Assembly (NCBI GenBank): GCA_002349525.1
Contig: DEDL01000011.1
Location: 24,927 to 75,124, forward strand
From: Lachnoclostridium sp. UBA2905
GTDB lineage: Bacteria > Bacillota > Clostridia > Lachnospirales > Lachnospiraceae
DNA length: 50,198 bases
Direction of reading: 5' to 3'
The notes under the pieces are model-generated. The model ran no database searches. It worked only from the letters and a program-made list of their open reading frames with translations, and was not told the origin of the DNA. A program made the position numbers and the translations under genes. Below, one piece after another: positions 16,546 to 27,600 of the stretch (the stretch's first letter is position 1; every line of letters begins with the position of its first letter).

Positions 16546-17298
16546 ATGAATTTCATGTATATAATGAATGTTGTAGTTTTTTTATATGGAATTGTAGTAG
16601 GAAGCTTTCTTAATGTATGTATACTAAGAATTCCTGAAGGGAAGAGTATTGTTACAGAAAGATCCCATTGTATGACTTGTGGTTATCAGCTTAAGTGGTA
16701 TGATATGTTTCCGGTATTTTCTTATATTTTCCTTAAGGGAAGATGCAGAAAATGTGGTGAGAAAATATCTGCCCAGTATCCTCTTATTGAGGCAGCCAAT
16801 GGATTATTATGGTTGGTAAGCTTATGGGTATATGGACTTTCAATTGACATGATTTTGGTGTCATTTTTATTTTCAGCACTTTTAGTGCTTAGCATAATTG
16901 ATTTCAGAACTTTTGAGATTCCTTTTGGAATCAATGTTTTTATAGCCTGTCTTGGGCTTGTAAGACTTATAGTACATAGAGAAGTATGGTATGAATATGT
17001 AATTGGTTTTTTTGCAGTCAGTTTACTGCTTCTTATTATATTCCTTGTTAGTAAGGGAAGAGGAATAGGTGGCGGTGATGTTAAGCTTATGGCTGCGGCA
17101 GGATTATTCCTTGGCTGGAAGTATGTAATACTTGCCTTTATTCTTGGATGTGCATATGGAAGTGTTATACATATTATCAGAATGAAGGTTTCAGGTGAAG
17201 GAAAGGTGCTTGCCATGGGTCCATACCTTTCAATGGGTATTTTTACTGCACTTGTATGTGGTGAGAATATTATTGGCTGGTATTTGTCAATGTTTTAA
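16546..17298 (+). CDS. pilD: Prepilin peptidase / N-methyltransferase (PilD)
   Basis: Membrane aspartic peptidase that cuts prepilin leaders after glycine and N-methylates the new terminus, 250 residues. The N-terminal methylase loop has paired cysteines HCMTCG and CRKCGEKIS; GSFLNVCILRIP precedes them. Catalytic aspartates are in LSIIDFRTFEIP and GGGDVKLMAA. Seven or eight membrane helices span the rest. The ATG at 16546 starts one base after the stop of the second pilin, so translation is coupled. Confidence 0.95.
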   Translation: MNFMYIMNVVVFLYGIVVGSFLNVCILRIPEGKSIVTERSHCMTCGYQLKWYDMFPVFSYIFLKGRCRKCGEKISAQYPLIEAANGLLWLVSLWVYGLSIDMILVSFLFSALLVLSIIDFRTFEIPFGINVFIACLGLVRLIVHREVWYEYVIGFFAVSLLLLIIFLVSKGRGIGGGDVKLMAAAGLFLGWKYVILAFILGCAYGSVIHIIRMKVSGEGKVLAMGPYLSMGIFTALVCGENIIGWYLSMF

Positions 17299-17381
17299 TA
17301 TGAAAGATATGTTAATGATTAAGTTAATTTAATATAAATACAGATAAAATCTAATAGTCGAAAGACGGAAAAGAGGGAGTT

Positions 17382-19067
17382 ATGGCAATATCTAAAGTTG
17401 TTAGTATTGAGATTACAGACTTTACTACAAAGGTCTGTGAAGTAAGTTATGGCAAAAAGGTTGCCACAGTTTACAATTCTCTGGCATTTGATAATCCGGA
17501 GAATGCAATTGAGGATGCTTATGTTATTGATAAGGACAGATATGTTAATGAGTTGAGGTCTCATCTTAAGGATGCAAAGATTAGGACAAAAGAAGCAGTA
17601 TTTGTTCTGGCAAGCAATAAGATTTTAAGCCGTGAAGTTATTATTCCTGATATGAAGGAAAAACTTATACCTTCTTATATTAATGGTGAGAAGAAGGATT
17701 ATTTCCCAATGGATATATCAGAGCATCAGATTACATATTGTATAGCTGATAAGAATCCTGACACAAAGCAGATAAGACTTATTGTATATGCTGTACCGAT
17801 TAATCTCATTAGGAATTATCAGATTGTTGCAAAAGAGCTTGATATGAAGATTGTTAAGCTTGATTATACAGGTAATGCTGAGTATCATTTTCTTCAGTCT
17901 AATTATCATACAACAGGTATTGACCTTTACCTTGAGATCAATGAAGGCAATACAATGTTTACAATTCTTGACCAGGGTAAGTATTCTCTTCAGCGTAATA
18001 TGAATTTTGGTTCAAAGTCACTTGTAGAACATCTTATGGATGAAGGCTATTATGGAGAGATTACCAAGGATGAAGCTGTTGCAAAGCTTGCTACAGAGGA
18101 TTTGCTCTTTGCCTCATATGCTGAGATGATGGAATATATGCCAATGGATGCAGAGGATGCAAGACTTTACGAGCTTAGAAGACGACTTACTGAAGCTGTA
18201 AGACCACTTATAGCCGGCTTTACCCGAGTAATGGAATACTATTCTACCAAGAATAAGGAAACTCAGATTGGTGACATATATATAGGCAGCTGTGGTGCAA
18301 AGATTAAGGGGCTTGACAAACTCATAATGAGTGAGTTTGAGAATCTTAGTATGAAGTGCCTTGAAAGTCTTCCTAATGTTAAGTTCTCAAAGGATGACTT
18401 CCTTATGTCAAACAGGAGTACAGAGTTCCTTGCATGTATAGGTGCAGCAACTCCTATAGTTGACTTTAATATGCCGGATGAGAATTCTGAAAGACGTAAT
18501 ACGACGGCATTCAGTCTTTTAATGCTTATAATAGGACTTGCAGGAAGTGCAGTTATAGTTGGTATTGCTGTTATTAATTATGCTGTTGAAAATTCAAAAC
18601 AGAATTCACTTAATAGAGAGATTGAATCCCTTGCAGAGTATGAACAGCTTAGAACGGACAGAGATACAATGACTGCTCAGAATAATGAACTGCAGGATTT
18701 CAATAAGACAACAATTACAGAGAATAATACATTTAATGAACTGTTATCAGATCTTGAAATCAAGATTCCTGCACAGACAACAGTAACATCAGTAACTTCT
18801 GATGCAGAAGCTCTTACTCTTGTTGTAACAGTACCTGATAAGCAGGTTGCTGCGAAGCTTCTTGTACAGCTTGATGAGAATGAAAGATTTACTTCAGTAA
18901 ATGTTAATTCTCTTCAGGAAAGTGAAACAGAGTCAGCTAATAAGATGCAGTCATTTACGGTTGTATGTAATTATCCACAACCAGAACCAACACCTGAACC
19001 ACCATCAGCTGATGGAGGAGAAGAAGACTCAGCAACAGAAACTGATGGAGGTGAAGTAAATGAGTAA
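17382..19067 (+). CDS. PilM-PilN fusion protein
   Basis: Pilus alignment subcomplex protein of 561 residues joining two usually separate proteins. Residues 1-360 are the actin-like PilM (VVSIEITDFTTKVCEV at the start, AVFVLASNKILSREVIIP, TGIDLYLEINEGNTMFTILD, IYIGSCGAKIKGLD, LACIGAATP). A basic stretch then a single membrane helix at about 376-400 and a coiled-coil plus ferredoxin-like region to about 535 match PilN (NREIESLAEYEQL, FNELLSDLEIKIPAQTTVTSV). The tail PEPTPEPPSADGGEED is low-complexity. In most species PilM binds the cytoplasmic tail of PilN; here the contact is covalent. GAGGGAG precedes the ATG; the end overlaps pilO. Confidence 0.88.
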   Translation: MAISKVVSIEITDFTTKVCEVSYGKKVATVYNSLAFDNPENAIEDAYVIDKDRYVNELRSHLKDAKIRTKEAVFVLASNKILSREVIIPDMKEKLIPSYINGEKKDYFPMDISEHQITYCIADKNPDTKQIRLIVYAVPINLIRNYQIVAKELDMKIVKLDYTGNAEYHFLQSNYHTTGIDLYLEINEGNTMFTILDQGKYSLQRNMNFGSKSLVEHLMDEGYYGEITKDEAVAKLATEDLLFASYAEMMEYMPMDAEDARLYELRRRLTEAVRPLIAGFTRVMEYYSTKNKETQIGDIYIGSCGAKIKGLDKLIMSEFENLSMKCLESLPNVKFSKDDFLMSNRSTEFLACIGAATPIVDFNMPDENSERRNTTAFSLLMLIIGLAGSAVIVGIAVINYAVENSKQNSLNREIESLAEYEQLRTDRDTMTAQNNELQDFNKTTITENNTFNELLSDLEIKIPAQTTVTSVTSDAEALTLVVTVPDKQVAAKLLVQLDENERFTSVNVNSLQESETESANKMQSFTVVCNYPQPEPTPEPPSADGGEEDSATETDGGEVNE

Positions 19068-19707
19068 ATTAAATTCAAAACAGACACAGTATCTTCTTTT
19101 AGTTTTAGTTATAGTAGTATTTTTTGCAGCATACAGATTTGGTTTTTCACCAATTATGGATAAGGCTAATGAAATTAAGGATGTTAATGCCGAACTTCAG
19201 ACAAAGGTTGACGAGCTCAATGATGTTAAGGCTAATGAGACTACGTACAGAGATGAACTTGCACAGGCCCAGGCCGGTGTAGATGGATTTGTTAAGGCAT
19301 ATCCTGCCGGAATGACTCCACAGAAAACATTATTTATAGTTAAACAGCTTGAAGAAGCTGCCGCAATGGATGTTACAAGTGTTTCGTTTACAGATCCTGA
19401 AGTTTTATTTACTTCAACATTTGTAAACGATGCCGGAGAGAATGTTATTGCCAGCAACAGACAGTTTACTATTAACTTTACAACAACATATGATGGACTT
19501 AAGAAGGCTGTAGATTTTATCAATAATAACGTAGATCATATGACTATGAGAAACATTACTGCAGCTTCAAACCAGGAAACCGGTCAGATAATCGGAAGTA
19601 TGGCTATCAATGAATACTATGCTACAGGTCTTGGAAGAGAGTACGAGGAACCTGCAGTCGGTGATGTTCCATTATCAGTTAATGGTATTTTTAACACTAT
19701 AAGATAG
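19060..19707 (+). CDS. pilO: PilO-like alignment protein
   Basis: Bitopic membrane protein of 215 residues that pairs with PilN. A short cytoplasmic N-terminus, a membrane helix YLLLVLVIVVFFAAYRFGF (about 11-29), a coiled coil (KANEIKDVNAELQTKVDEL) and a ferredoxin-like domain (TPQKTLFIVKQLEEAAAMDVTSVSF, YDGLKKAVDFINNN) are visible. Its ATG overlaps the stop of the PilM-PilN gene by 8 bases, a sign of coupled translation. Confidence 0.85.
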   Translation: MSKLNSKQTQYLLLVLVIVVFFAAYRFGFSPIMDKANEIKDVNAELQTKVDELNDVKANETTYRDELAQAQAGVDGFVKAYPAGMTPQKTLFIVKQLEEAAAMDVTSVSFTDPEVLFTSTFVNDAGENVIASNRQFTINFTTTYDGLKKAVDFINNNVDHMTMRNITAASNQETGQIIGSMAINEYYATGLGREYEEPAVGDVPLSVNGIFNTIR

Positions 19708-19787
19708 TCAGTTTATTAATAATTATTGCTTATGCAATTATCTAATGTAACCCGACAGACATGTATATGGAAGGATTGAAAGTATAT

Positions 19788-21146
19788 ATGAAGAAGAATA
19801 ACAAAGGTATTACTCTTATAGAGATAATCGTTAGTTTATTAGTTCTCATGATAATAATGGTGCCTTTACTTTCAGGTTTTGTGACTTCTATTCAGGCAAA
19901 CAGAACAGCAAAGGCTAATGCCTATGCAAAGAATGTTGCAGAAGGTGTTATGGAAGGTGTAAAAAAACTTGGAATTAAAAAGACAGCAGAGCAGTTTTAT
20001 CTTACGGACAATTCAAAGTTCCTGCTTTCTTCTAACTGCACAAGTTTTGATGAAGTTGTACCTGCAGGTTCACATCCTTCCATGGTTAATGTAGATGGTG
20101 AATTTAAGTTTTCAGCACAAGATGCCGGTGAATACACTTTCAGAATACTTGGTATCAAAGAGGGAATCTCGAAGTATGATGCCAAGGTAGTTATAAGTAA
20201 TGTGGCATATAAGTCTGCTGCGGGAGGAACAGGTAATCTTCCTAATGACTTCCAATATGCTGACCTGTCAGCATTTGCCTCAAGCTCATCAGCTATCATT
20301 AATCCTATATTAAAGGACAGTAACTATGATACAAGAGCAATAGAGTATTTCAAGGAGAAGAACAAAGAGTACAAAAATGGTATATGGAATGATGCCAATG
20401 AGGATGTTCTTCGTGAGTACAATGAGAAGGTTGAAGAGTATCGTAGAAAATATGAGGACTGGGAAAATGCCGGTAAGCAGGGACCGGAACCGGTAGAACC
20501 TACAGCACCTCCTACAACGGAACTGCCTACTTATCTTACTGAAGCTGAGATAAAACCTATGGTTAAGAAGAAAATGAATATTCAGATAGATAAGTATCAG
20601 AATAGTGAAGGCGAAGACAGATACAAGCTTAATGCTACTGTAGATTATACAGCAACCAATGATGGAGCTGCTAATCCTTCAGTTCCTAACTATGATGATA
20701 CCCGTCCATTCCAGCCGGGAGTTGATCCTGTAACATATACAGCACAGGGATTTTGCAGTAATAAAGTCTTTACTGATTTAAGATCCATAGTAATTATGTA
20801 CAGCTGTTTTAATGATGACAGGGATCTTGATAAGGAAAATATCAAGATTATTGATAATACCGGAGATAAGATGGAAGTATATCTTGTTGCACAGACAGAA
20901 GATGTGAGCGAATTTAATAATTCCAAGATTAGGCTTGATGTTACAAAGTCCAATGCTTCTGACATGACGGTATTTACTAATATAGGTATCAATAAAACAG
21001 GAGCCAATGTCACAGTTGAGAATGATATGATTAAAGATGGAACAACTAAGGATGCATTATATAATGTTCAGGTTAATATTTATGAGGGAGATGGAAGCTT
21101 TTCAAAGTCAATTGCAGAGCTTAAGTCATCATTTGTTAACGAATAG
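19788..21146 (+). CDS. Large PulJ/PilV-like minor pilin
   Basis: Prepilin of 452 residues, two to three times the normal size. Start 19788 gives the leader MKKNNKG followed by ITLIEIIV with Glu at mature position 5; ATGs at 19761 and 19767 are alternatives, and the GGAAGGA site lies 12 bases upstream. After the pilin helix there is a head of over 350 residues with a proline-rich linker (PEPVEPTAPPTTELPTY, about 236-252) that divides two parts. It is the first of four consecutive minor pilins between pilO and the giant secreted protein and may belong to the tip. Confidence 0.82.
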   Translation: MKKNNKGITLIEIIVSLLVLMIIMVPLLSGFVTSIQANRTAKANAYAKNVAEGVMEGVKKLGIKKTAEQFYLTDNSKFLLSSNCTSFDEVVPAGSHPSMVNVDGEFKFSAQDAGEYTFRILGIKEGISKYDAKVVISNVAYKSAAGGTGNLPNDFQYADLSAFASSSSAIINPILKDSNYDTRAIEYFKEKNKEYKNGIWNDANEDVLREYNEKVEEYRRKYEDWENAGKQGPEPVEPTAPPTTELPTYLTEAEIKPMVKKKMNIQIDKYQNSEGEDRYKLNATVDYTATNDGAANPSVPNYDDTRPFQPGVDPVTYTAQGFCSNKVFTDLRSIVIMYSCFNDDRDLDKENIKIIDNTGDKMEVYLVAQTEDVSEFNNSKIRLDVTKSNASDMTVFTNIGINKTGANVTVENDMIKDGTTKDALYNVQVNIYEGDGSFSKSIAELKSSFVNE

Positions 21147-21163
21147 TTAAGGGGAGACCGGAT

Positions 21164-23383
21164 ATGAAAAAATGTATACGAAAAATTAATAATAAGGGTG
21201 TTTCTCTTATATTAGTTATAGTTACAATGACATTTGTATCTATAATAGCTGCACTTGTTCTTGCACTTACTTATAATAATCTTCAGGCAATGCGAAACGG
21301 CTTAAGTTCTTCCAAGAACTTCTATACGGCTGAAACTGCAATCGATGAGCTTAAAGCAAAATTTTATGAGTGGTCAGATGAGGCTGTAAGAGATGCATAT
21401 CCAAAGTGGCTTCAGAGGTATGATCTTATGAAATCGGAAGAAAGAGCAGATAAGTTTAAGAGTATGTATCTTGCCAAGTTGAATGAAGTACTTACTGACA
21501 AATTTATCGATACTTATTTTTCCGGTGGTCATGTAGGAAGTAATATTGATGATCTTTTCGTGTCATTTACATCTAATAACGTAACCTGGAACGATAAGGT
21601 TACACCACATATTGATTATCAGCCGGATAAGAATACTCTTATTGTTAAGGATATATCTATTACATATACGGATGACAAGAACTACCAGACTAAGATTACT
21701 ACTGATTTTAACTTTAATCTCAGTTACGTACCTTTTAAGTCAGATGCTTCAAATGAGACAGATGCATCATGTTCCGAGTATGCAATAATATCTGATGAAC
21801 AGATTACCAATGCTAATTACGGACCACTTACTGTCCATGGTAGTTTATACGGTGGTGGATATGATCCTTCAACAGACAGCTATTCACAACCGGGATTTAT
21901 ATTTGACAGTAATAAGCTTCTTAATATTTATGCAGATAACATAGTTTCACGTAATGACTTGCTTGTTAAGAATTCAGCAGCACTTAACACAAATGGTATT
22001 GATGGTGAATATAATTATACAGGTGATAACAGTACAGTTAATATGTGGCTAAGAGGTATAGATCTTGCAGGTCTTCAGGGAACTAAGCTTACCATTAATG
22101 GTGACTGTTATGTATATGATGATACAACACTTGATTCAGTTGCATCAGAGCTTACCGTGTCAGGAAATTATTTTGGATTTAATACTGATAACAGTGCAGA
22201 TGCAGTGAATGATGCAGATGGTATTGCTCTTAAAATGGGTACTCCAAAGGGAAGTAGTGCTATCGTAGTCAATGGTAAGGATTCAAAGGTTGACCTTACA
22301 GACTGTGAAGAAATATTCCTTGCAGGAAAATCCTTCGTATCAGTTCCGGAAATATATGGTTCTCCTGATATTTCGGATACAAACCTTGCTTTCCCAGAGG
22401 GTGAGTCAATTTCCTACAGGGGTGTTCAGTCAGCATATCTGCTCCCTGGTGACTGTCTTACAGGTATAGGACATAATCCACTTACAGAAGCAGAATATAA
22501 GCTTTTGGTTCAGGATCTTGCCAAGAGTCCCGGTGAAAGAAAATATGATATCAATATTGATCAGAACAGACGTAATGGTGGTGTAGACCTTATGAAATAT
22601 CTGGATCCTTCACAGCCATATAGAATGGCAACTGTAAGCTACAGTGCTAATGCTGATTCTGAAAAGCTTGTATATCTTTATCTTAACTTTGCTACAACAA
22701 ATGCTGCTTCCAGATATTTTGAAGAATACTATGCAAAATATCATGATCTTGTTGAAACAAAGATGGGTTACCTTGGTGATGGTATGATCGCATTTAGACC
22801 GGAATCTCTTCTTACAACAGGTAATGTTGTATCATATGATAACGGTGTTGTTAAATTCAATCATGCTAACACTTCAAAGACAAGTCAGCTTGTAATTGCA
22901 AAGGAAGCTGATCTTAATCAGAAGTATGTTGGAATGTCTCTTGCTCTTGATAAGGATTTTGCAGGCACAGATACAATCAAATTTACTTCAGACAAATTTG
23001 TTGATATGACTAAGATTAAGAGTGACGTCCAGACATCAACAAAACTTGATTTCGAAGGTGAGGATGGTCAGCCATATTATCTTATCACCGGAAAGGATAT
23101 TACTATTACCGGCAATGTTAACGCTATTGTAATAGCAAAGGGTAATGTAAGTATCCCTGCAGGTTCAGTTGTTCATGGCCTTGTAATTGCAAGAGGTGCT
23201 GTAGATGTATCAGGGGATATACATGCTGAAAAGTTAGACGTTGCAGATCTTATTGTTAATAACCGTATTGTTAATAGATATTTCTATGGTGAAGACAGTG
23301 ATATTGACGAGGATGGTAAAGTAACTTCACTTTATTCATCAGAGTTGATTGATATTGATTATGAAAACTGGAGAAAGAATTAA
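21164..23383 (+). CDS. Giant PilX/GspK-like minor pilin with beta-helix tail
   Basis: Class III prepilin-like protein of 739 residues, far longer than PilX or GspK. The leader ends NNKG, followed by VSLILVIVTMTFVSII; Glu5 is absent, as in GspK/PilX proteins at the tip. N-terminal part AMRNGLSSSKNFYTAETAIDE matches the PilX_N pattern. The middle is rich in strands and polymer-forming-like segments. The C-terminal part has bactofilin-like turns (ITGKDITITGNVNAIVIA, VHGLVIARGAVDVSGDIHA) and then a Ca-binding-like loop with Asp 713, 715 and 717 followed by Gly 718. AAGGGGAG precedes the ATG. Position among minor pilins supports a tip role. Confidence 0.8.
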   Translation: MKKCIRKINNKGVSLILVIVTMTFVSIIAALVLALTYNNLQAMRNGLSSSKNFYTAETAIDELKAKFYEWSDEAVRDAYPKWLQRYDLMKSEERADKFKSMYLAKLNEVLTDKFIDTYFSGGHVGSNIDDLFVSFTSNNVTWNDKVTPHIDYQPDKNTLIVKDISITYTDDKNYQTKITTDFNFNLSYVPFKSDASNETDASCSEYAIISDEQITNANYGPLTVHGSLYGGGYDPSTDSYSQPGFIFDSNKLLNIYADNIVSRNDLLVKNSAALNTNGIDGEYNYTGDNSTVNMWLRGIDLAGLQGTKLTINGDCYVYDDTTLDSVASELTVSGNYFGFNTDNSADAVNDADGIALKMGTPKGSSAIVVNGKDSKVDLTDCEEIFLAGKSFVSVPEIYGSPDISDTNLAFPEGESISYRGVQSAYLLPGDCLTGIGHNPLTEAEYKLLVQDLAKSPGERKYDINIDQNRRNGGVDLMKYLDPSQPYRMATVSYSANADSEKLVYLYLNFATTNAASRYFEEYYAKYHDLVETKMGYLGDGMIAFRPESLLTTGNVVSYDNGVVKFNHANTSKTSQLVIAKEADLNQKYVGMSLALDKDFAGTDTIKFTSDKFVDMTKIKSDVQTSTKLDFEGEDGQPYYLITGKDITITGNVNAIVIAKGNVSIPAGSVVHGLVIARGAVDVSGDIHAEKLDVADLIVNNRIVNRYFYGEDSDIDEDGKVTSLYSSELIDIDYENWRKN

Positions 23384-23422
23384 CATTTTTTATTCAGACT
23401 CTTATGTATATGGAGGAGTACT

Positions 23423-23947
23423 ATGAGAAGTTTTATGAAGTCTTTAAAAAAAGAGAATAAAGGTTTCAGTTTGCTTGAACTTATCGTAATTGTTCTTATA
23501 ATTGGAATATTAAGTACAACTACACTTGTTGCTGTATCTAACATGTATAATGCACGTGTTACAGCAGCGAGAAATAGAGTAGTATCCCTTCTTTCGAATG
23601 CAAGAACAGTTACAATTGCTAAGGCAGATGACACTATATGGTTTGAGATAAGTAAAGACAGTGATGGGGATTATTATGGAACCATATATGAAGGCACGAA
23701 ATATGATTATACTGCATCAAAGAAGCTTTCAGAGGATAAGCTTGGCAATGACAGGCTTACAATCAAAGTAAAAAATGCTGATGGAACATCTAAAGAGGTT
23801 GATTCATCTAATAGTGTTATATTTGATTTTGTGAAATCAACAGGTGCTCTTGATGAAGACTATACAGACGTTGAAATATCCAATAACAGCAAAACAAGTA
23901 ATATTATTGTTATAAATGAAACAGGCAGATGTATAAGGGATGAGTAA
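23423..23947 (+). CDS. GspH/FimT-like minor pilin
   Basis: Prepilin of 174 residues. Leader MRSFMKSLKKENKG, then FSLLE with Glu5 and helix LIVIVLIIGILSTTTLVAVSN. The head begins with a helix (ARNRVVSLLSNARTVTIAKADDTIW) followed by strands, the GspH/FimT plan. GGAGG lies 7 bases upstream of the ATG. It sits between the PilX-like and PulJ-like proteins, as in minor pseudopilin clusters. Confidence 0.85.
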   Translation: MRSFMKSLKKENKGFSLLELIVIVLIIGILSTTTLVAVSNMYNARVTAARNRVVSLLSNARTVTIAKADDTIWFEISKDSDGDYYGTIYEGTKYDYTASKKLSEDKLGNDRLTIKVKNADGTSKEVDSSNSVIFDFVKSTGALDEDYTDVEISNNSKTSNIIVINETGRCIRDE

Positions 23948-23959
23948 GGTGGTTAGCAT

Positions 23960-24631
23960 ATGAAAATGATTTTAAAAAATGAAATCAGGCAGAGTGCCAG
24001 GGCATTAAAAAAATCAAATGAGGGTCTTTCATTAGTAGAGCTTGTAGTTACAAGTCTTATAATGGGAATGGTTTCATTGATAATTGTATTATTTGTGTCG
24101 GCCAGCAGAAACAGTTACACAATTGTAAATAATGAAGTTACTATGCAGACAGAAGCAGATATGGCTGTTACATACATAAGCAATTATGCTGAACAGGCTA
24201 TGGATTATCGTTTTGTAAGTGATTATAAGCATGGAAGCGAAGATTGTGGTGCACTTGCAATAAAGTCACCTGAGTTTGACAGTGCTTCTAATACTTATGT
24301 TGATTATGTTAATATCATTTTATTTGAAAAGGATACCGGGATATTAAGATTTTGTAAGTTCAGGGATGATTCAGCTGATCTTAAGTGGTATGAAAGTGCA
24401 GCAGGACATGTGCTTACTAATCTTAACATAGATGGGACATTGTCAGATAGCAATATATATGGCAACAAACGAAAGATGCTTGCCCAGTATATATCAGGCT
24501 TTAACATTATAGACAATGATGATTTTAGGGAGAATGAGCTTATCAGATTGTGTCTTGATCTCAAATATGGTGGCAGTGTATATTCTACCAATAAGAATAT
24601 ATATAGTAGAAATATGAGATATGATTCATAA
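23960..24631 (+). CDS. PulJ/GspJ-like minor pilin
   Basis: Prepilin of 223 residues with a long 22-residue leader ending KSNEG, then LSLVE with Glu5; the residue before the cleavage glycine is Glu rather than the usual Lys, but the glycine is kept. The hydrophobic helix is VVTSLIMGMVSLIIVLFV. The head shows the GspJ-type opening NSYTIVNNEVTMQTEADMA. AAGGTGG serves as ribosome site. It lies 24 bases before the giant secreted protein, indicating co-expression. Confidence 0.83.
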   Translation: MKMILKNEIRQSARALKKSNEGLSLVELVVTSLIMGMVSLIIVLFVSASRNSYTIVNNEVTMQTEADMAVTYISNYAEQAMDYRFVSDYKHGSEDCGALAIKSPEFDSASNTYVDYVNIILFEKDTGILRFCKFRDDSADLKWYESAAGHVLTNLNIDGTLSDSNIYGNKRKMLAQYISGFNIIDNDDFRENELIRLCLDLKYGGSVYSTNKNIYSRNMRYDS

Positions 24632-24655
24632 TTATGTGGATGGAGGAGTAATAAT

Positions 24656-27600
24656 ATGTCGAAGAAAATGAGAATGCTTAAGAATAGTAAAAAGCGATTT
24701 ATTGCAGGCATAATGGCGTTTGTTATGACTACATCGGTTTGTTCAGTATCAGGGGTTATATTGAAGAACAATGATACTATTGTTAAAGCCGGAACGCCGG
24801 TTGTCAATGATGACGGAAAGTATAATGCAAATTTAAAATCAGATAAGAAGTCAAGACTGGGCAGCAAAGATAATCCTTTTGTTGTCCTTGAAGTCGTTCC
24901 TAACGTAAGTATGGCTTCATTTGGTTATATGGTTCAGGGTCAGGAACCGGTTGATGTTACTGCACTTTCAAAGTCTGAGGATGCAGGAATAGCAGAAGAT
25001 ATGGGCTCTTATATTGAGTTCGATGACTCTAAAAATGTTGAAAAGAAAGAATATGAGAATTACCTTACTGATGAAGAAAAGTCAGGTATGAAACTGCTTC
25101 ATGCTGCTAACCAGTATGGTGAGTATATATATGAGGGTAATGGCAAGGGAGAGTATGTATTAGAGTATAATCCGGTTGATTTGACGAGGGATAGTATTAG
25201 GGAAGTTAATTGGAATGGTGACATGTGTCAGGCAATGCTTTATAATAAAAATGCGGATAAATATGGTAAGCCGGATAATTATTATTATGTTAAGGGTGCA
25301 TCAGGCAGAAAAAATGGATATGCTGATACAAGTGAAGGTGATGGATACAAAATTATCACAACATACCGTAATGCTAATAAACATAAAGCGTATAGTGGAT
25401 ATATAAGATATGCTGAAAGGGAAAATATATCTTATTATTATAGTGAATATAGTTATTATTTCAAATATGTGGATAATTTTGTTTATAGTGAACATCCAGA
25501 GTACAAGGGTGATATTTATTCTGTTAAATTTACAAAAGGAATACCTGATAATGAAAAAGATCTTATATGTTGTTATGAAAAAAATCCAGACAAGGATTAT
25601 GTAACTGTAACTGGCAAAGGAACCCATAAAAATGTTCCAGAGGTAGTATCAACAACACATACATACACATTGAAGTATGTTGGTGCCGGTAAGGGTACTT
25701 ATACATTTAAACCATACAATTATGAACAGAGTTCAAAGATTAACAGCAGTGAGTACCTTTACAGCGATGGATATACTGCTCAGTTTACACGCAAGCAGAA
25801 TGACAATCAATTAAAAATTCTTAAAGGTTATAAACAGGATGTAAATGTATATGTAAAATACAAAATCGGAAAGAAATATACTAATAAGGATTTGTTTAAG
25901 AAGTTTGGTATAGGTCTTGCCTATAAGGGCAATGATATATCAAAGGGTGAGGAGGTCACAGCTTACAGATTTCTTGGATGGTATACTGATAGTAAGGGTG
26001 TTAATCTGTTTGATAAGGATAAGAGGGTTACATCTGATACAACACTTTATGCAAAATGGCTTGAGGTTTATCCTACAGATGAGCTTAGAGAGTCAAATAA
26101 AGAAGAGGTAAAATCGGAGAATTCCTACAATCCTACATATAATGTATCTTTTAACAAGGGAACTGCTGATGCTAACGAACAGGTTGTTGATATGCCTGAA
26201 ACAATCACATATATTAGAAATGGTGATTCACTTGTTATGCCTAATAAGATACCAAAGAGAGCAGGTTATATATTCAGTGGATGGTATTTAAATGGAAAAC
26301 TGTATGACTTTAATTCACCGGTAAAGGGAAGCTTTACTCTTACTGCCGGATGGTCTGCATCCAACAAGAATGACTATGTTATCAAATTTAATCCTAATCC
26401 ACGTAACTCAACGGATGTTGTTGAGAATATGCCTGCTGATGTTACTGATTATAAGGCAAATGGTATGAGAGCTGATCTTACCAGTGGTGAACCAACAGAA
26501 CCGACTCTTGCTAATTATACTTTTGGTGGCTGGTATCGTAATAAGGCATGTACAAGAGAGTTTAAGTTTGGTGAAGCTCTGGATGCAAATCTTTCAAAGC
26601 TTGAAACCATAAATGTATATGCTAAGTGGATTCCTAATGGTGCCGCAGCACCTAAGCTTATTCTTAATGGTAATGCTCCAGCTGGTGCAGAGGCAGAAGT
26701 TAACATTAATAATAAGAATGATATAGTTGCCAGCCAGTCAGGAAGATTTGATACAGTTAATCTTCAGGCACCTTCTCTTGCAGGTAACCTTGAAACAAAG
26801 CTTAACAAATATAATGTTAAAGTTGTTACTATAGCAGCTTCAGATTTTGATAAATCACAGAATAAGTATGCTGATGATAATAAGAAGCTTATTCAGAATT
26901 GTGATCTTATTGTAGTTAACGAAAAGATTAATGATTCACTTCAGGAAGTATTTAAAAAGAGTAATGGAAAATATGTTAGAAAGGAGCTTTTTGGAGACAG
27001 AATAACCAAGACTTCTTATACGACTAAAGCATATAAGTATACTAAATTTGGTGGTAAATTATCAGGTAATGGTTATATTGACCTTGACTGGGATACTGCA
27101 TATGAGATATTTAAGGTATCAGCAGTAGGAAGCAAGGGCGATGGTGAGGACGTTGTTCCTGTAATATATGACTATAGTATTCTTAATGATCCTGCACTTT
27201 ATAAAAATGAAACAAGTGAATTGAATAGCTTTAATCAAATGAAATATATGACCAGTGAAAATAAGGAAGTATCCTTAAGAAATAATGGTCCATATGAATC
27301 AACTGATAAGCTGTCATCTGCTAATATTTATAAGTTGTACCTTATGCTTGAACAGATGAAGCCTGCCACCATATATAATGCATATCTTAGCGTTGATGAG
27401 AAGGGTAAGAGTAATAATAAGTCAAGCTGCAGGATTATTAATAGTGGTGATAAAAAGGGTTATTTTGAAACTAAAGTTAAGGATAAAACATATCAGACAA
27501 ATATATGGTCCAATAAGACACTTGTTCCTGTTGAGGCAATGTCTGGAGATGATTTCTCCAATTATTCGAAAAACCATGCGGCCTCATGTGTAGCTCAGGT

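Noticed and set aside
19708..19787. Separate promoter or terminator between pilO and the first minor pilin
   Set aside because: Only a weak 5-bp stem (ATTGC/GCAAT) is visible, with no U tract and no good -35/-10 pair.
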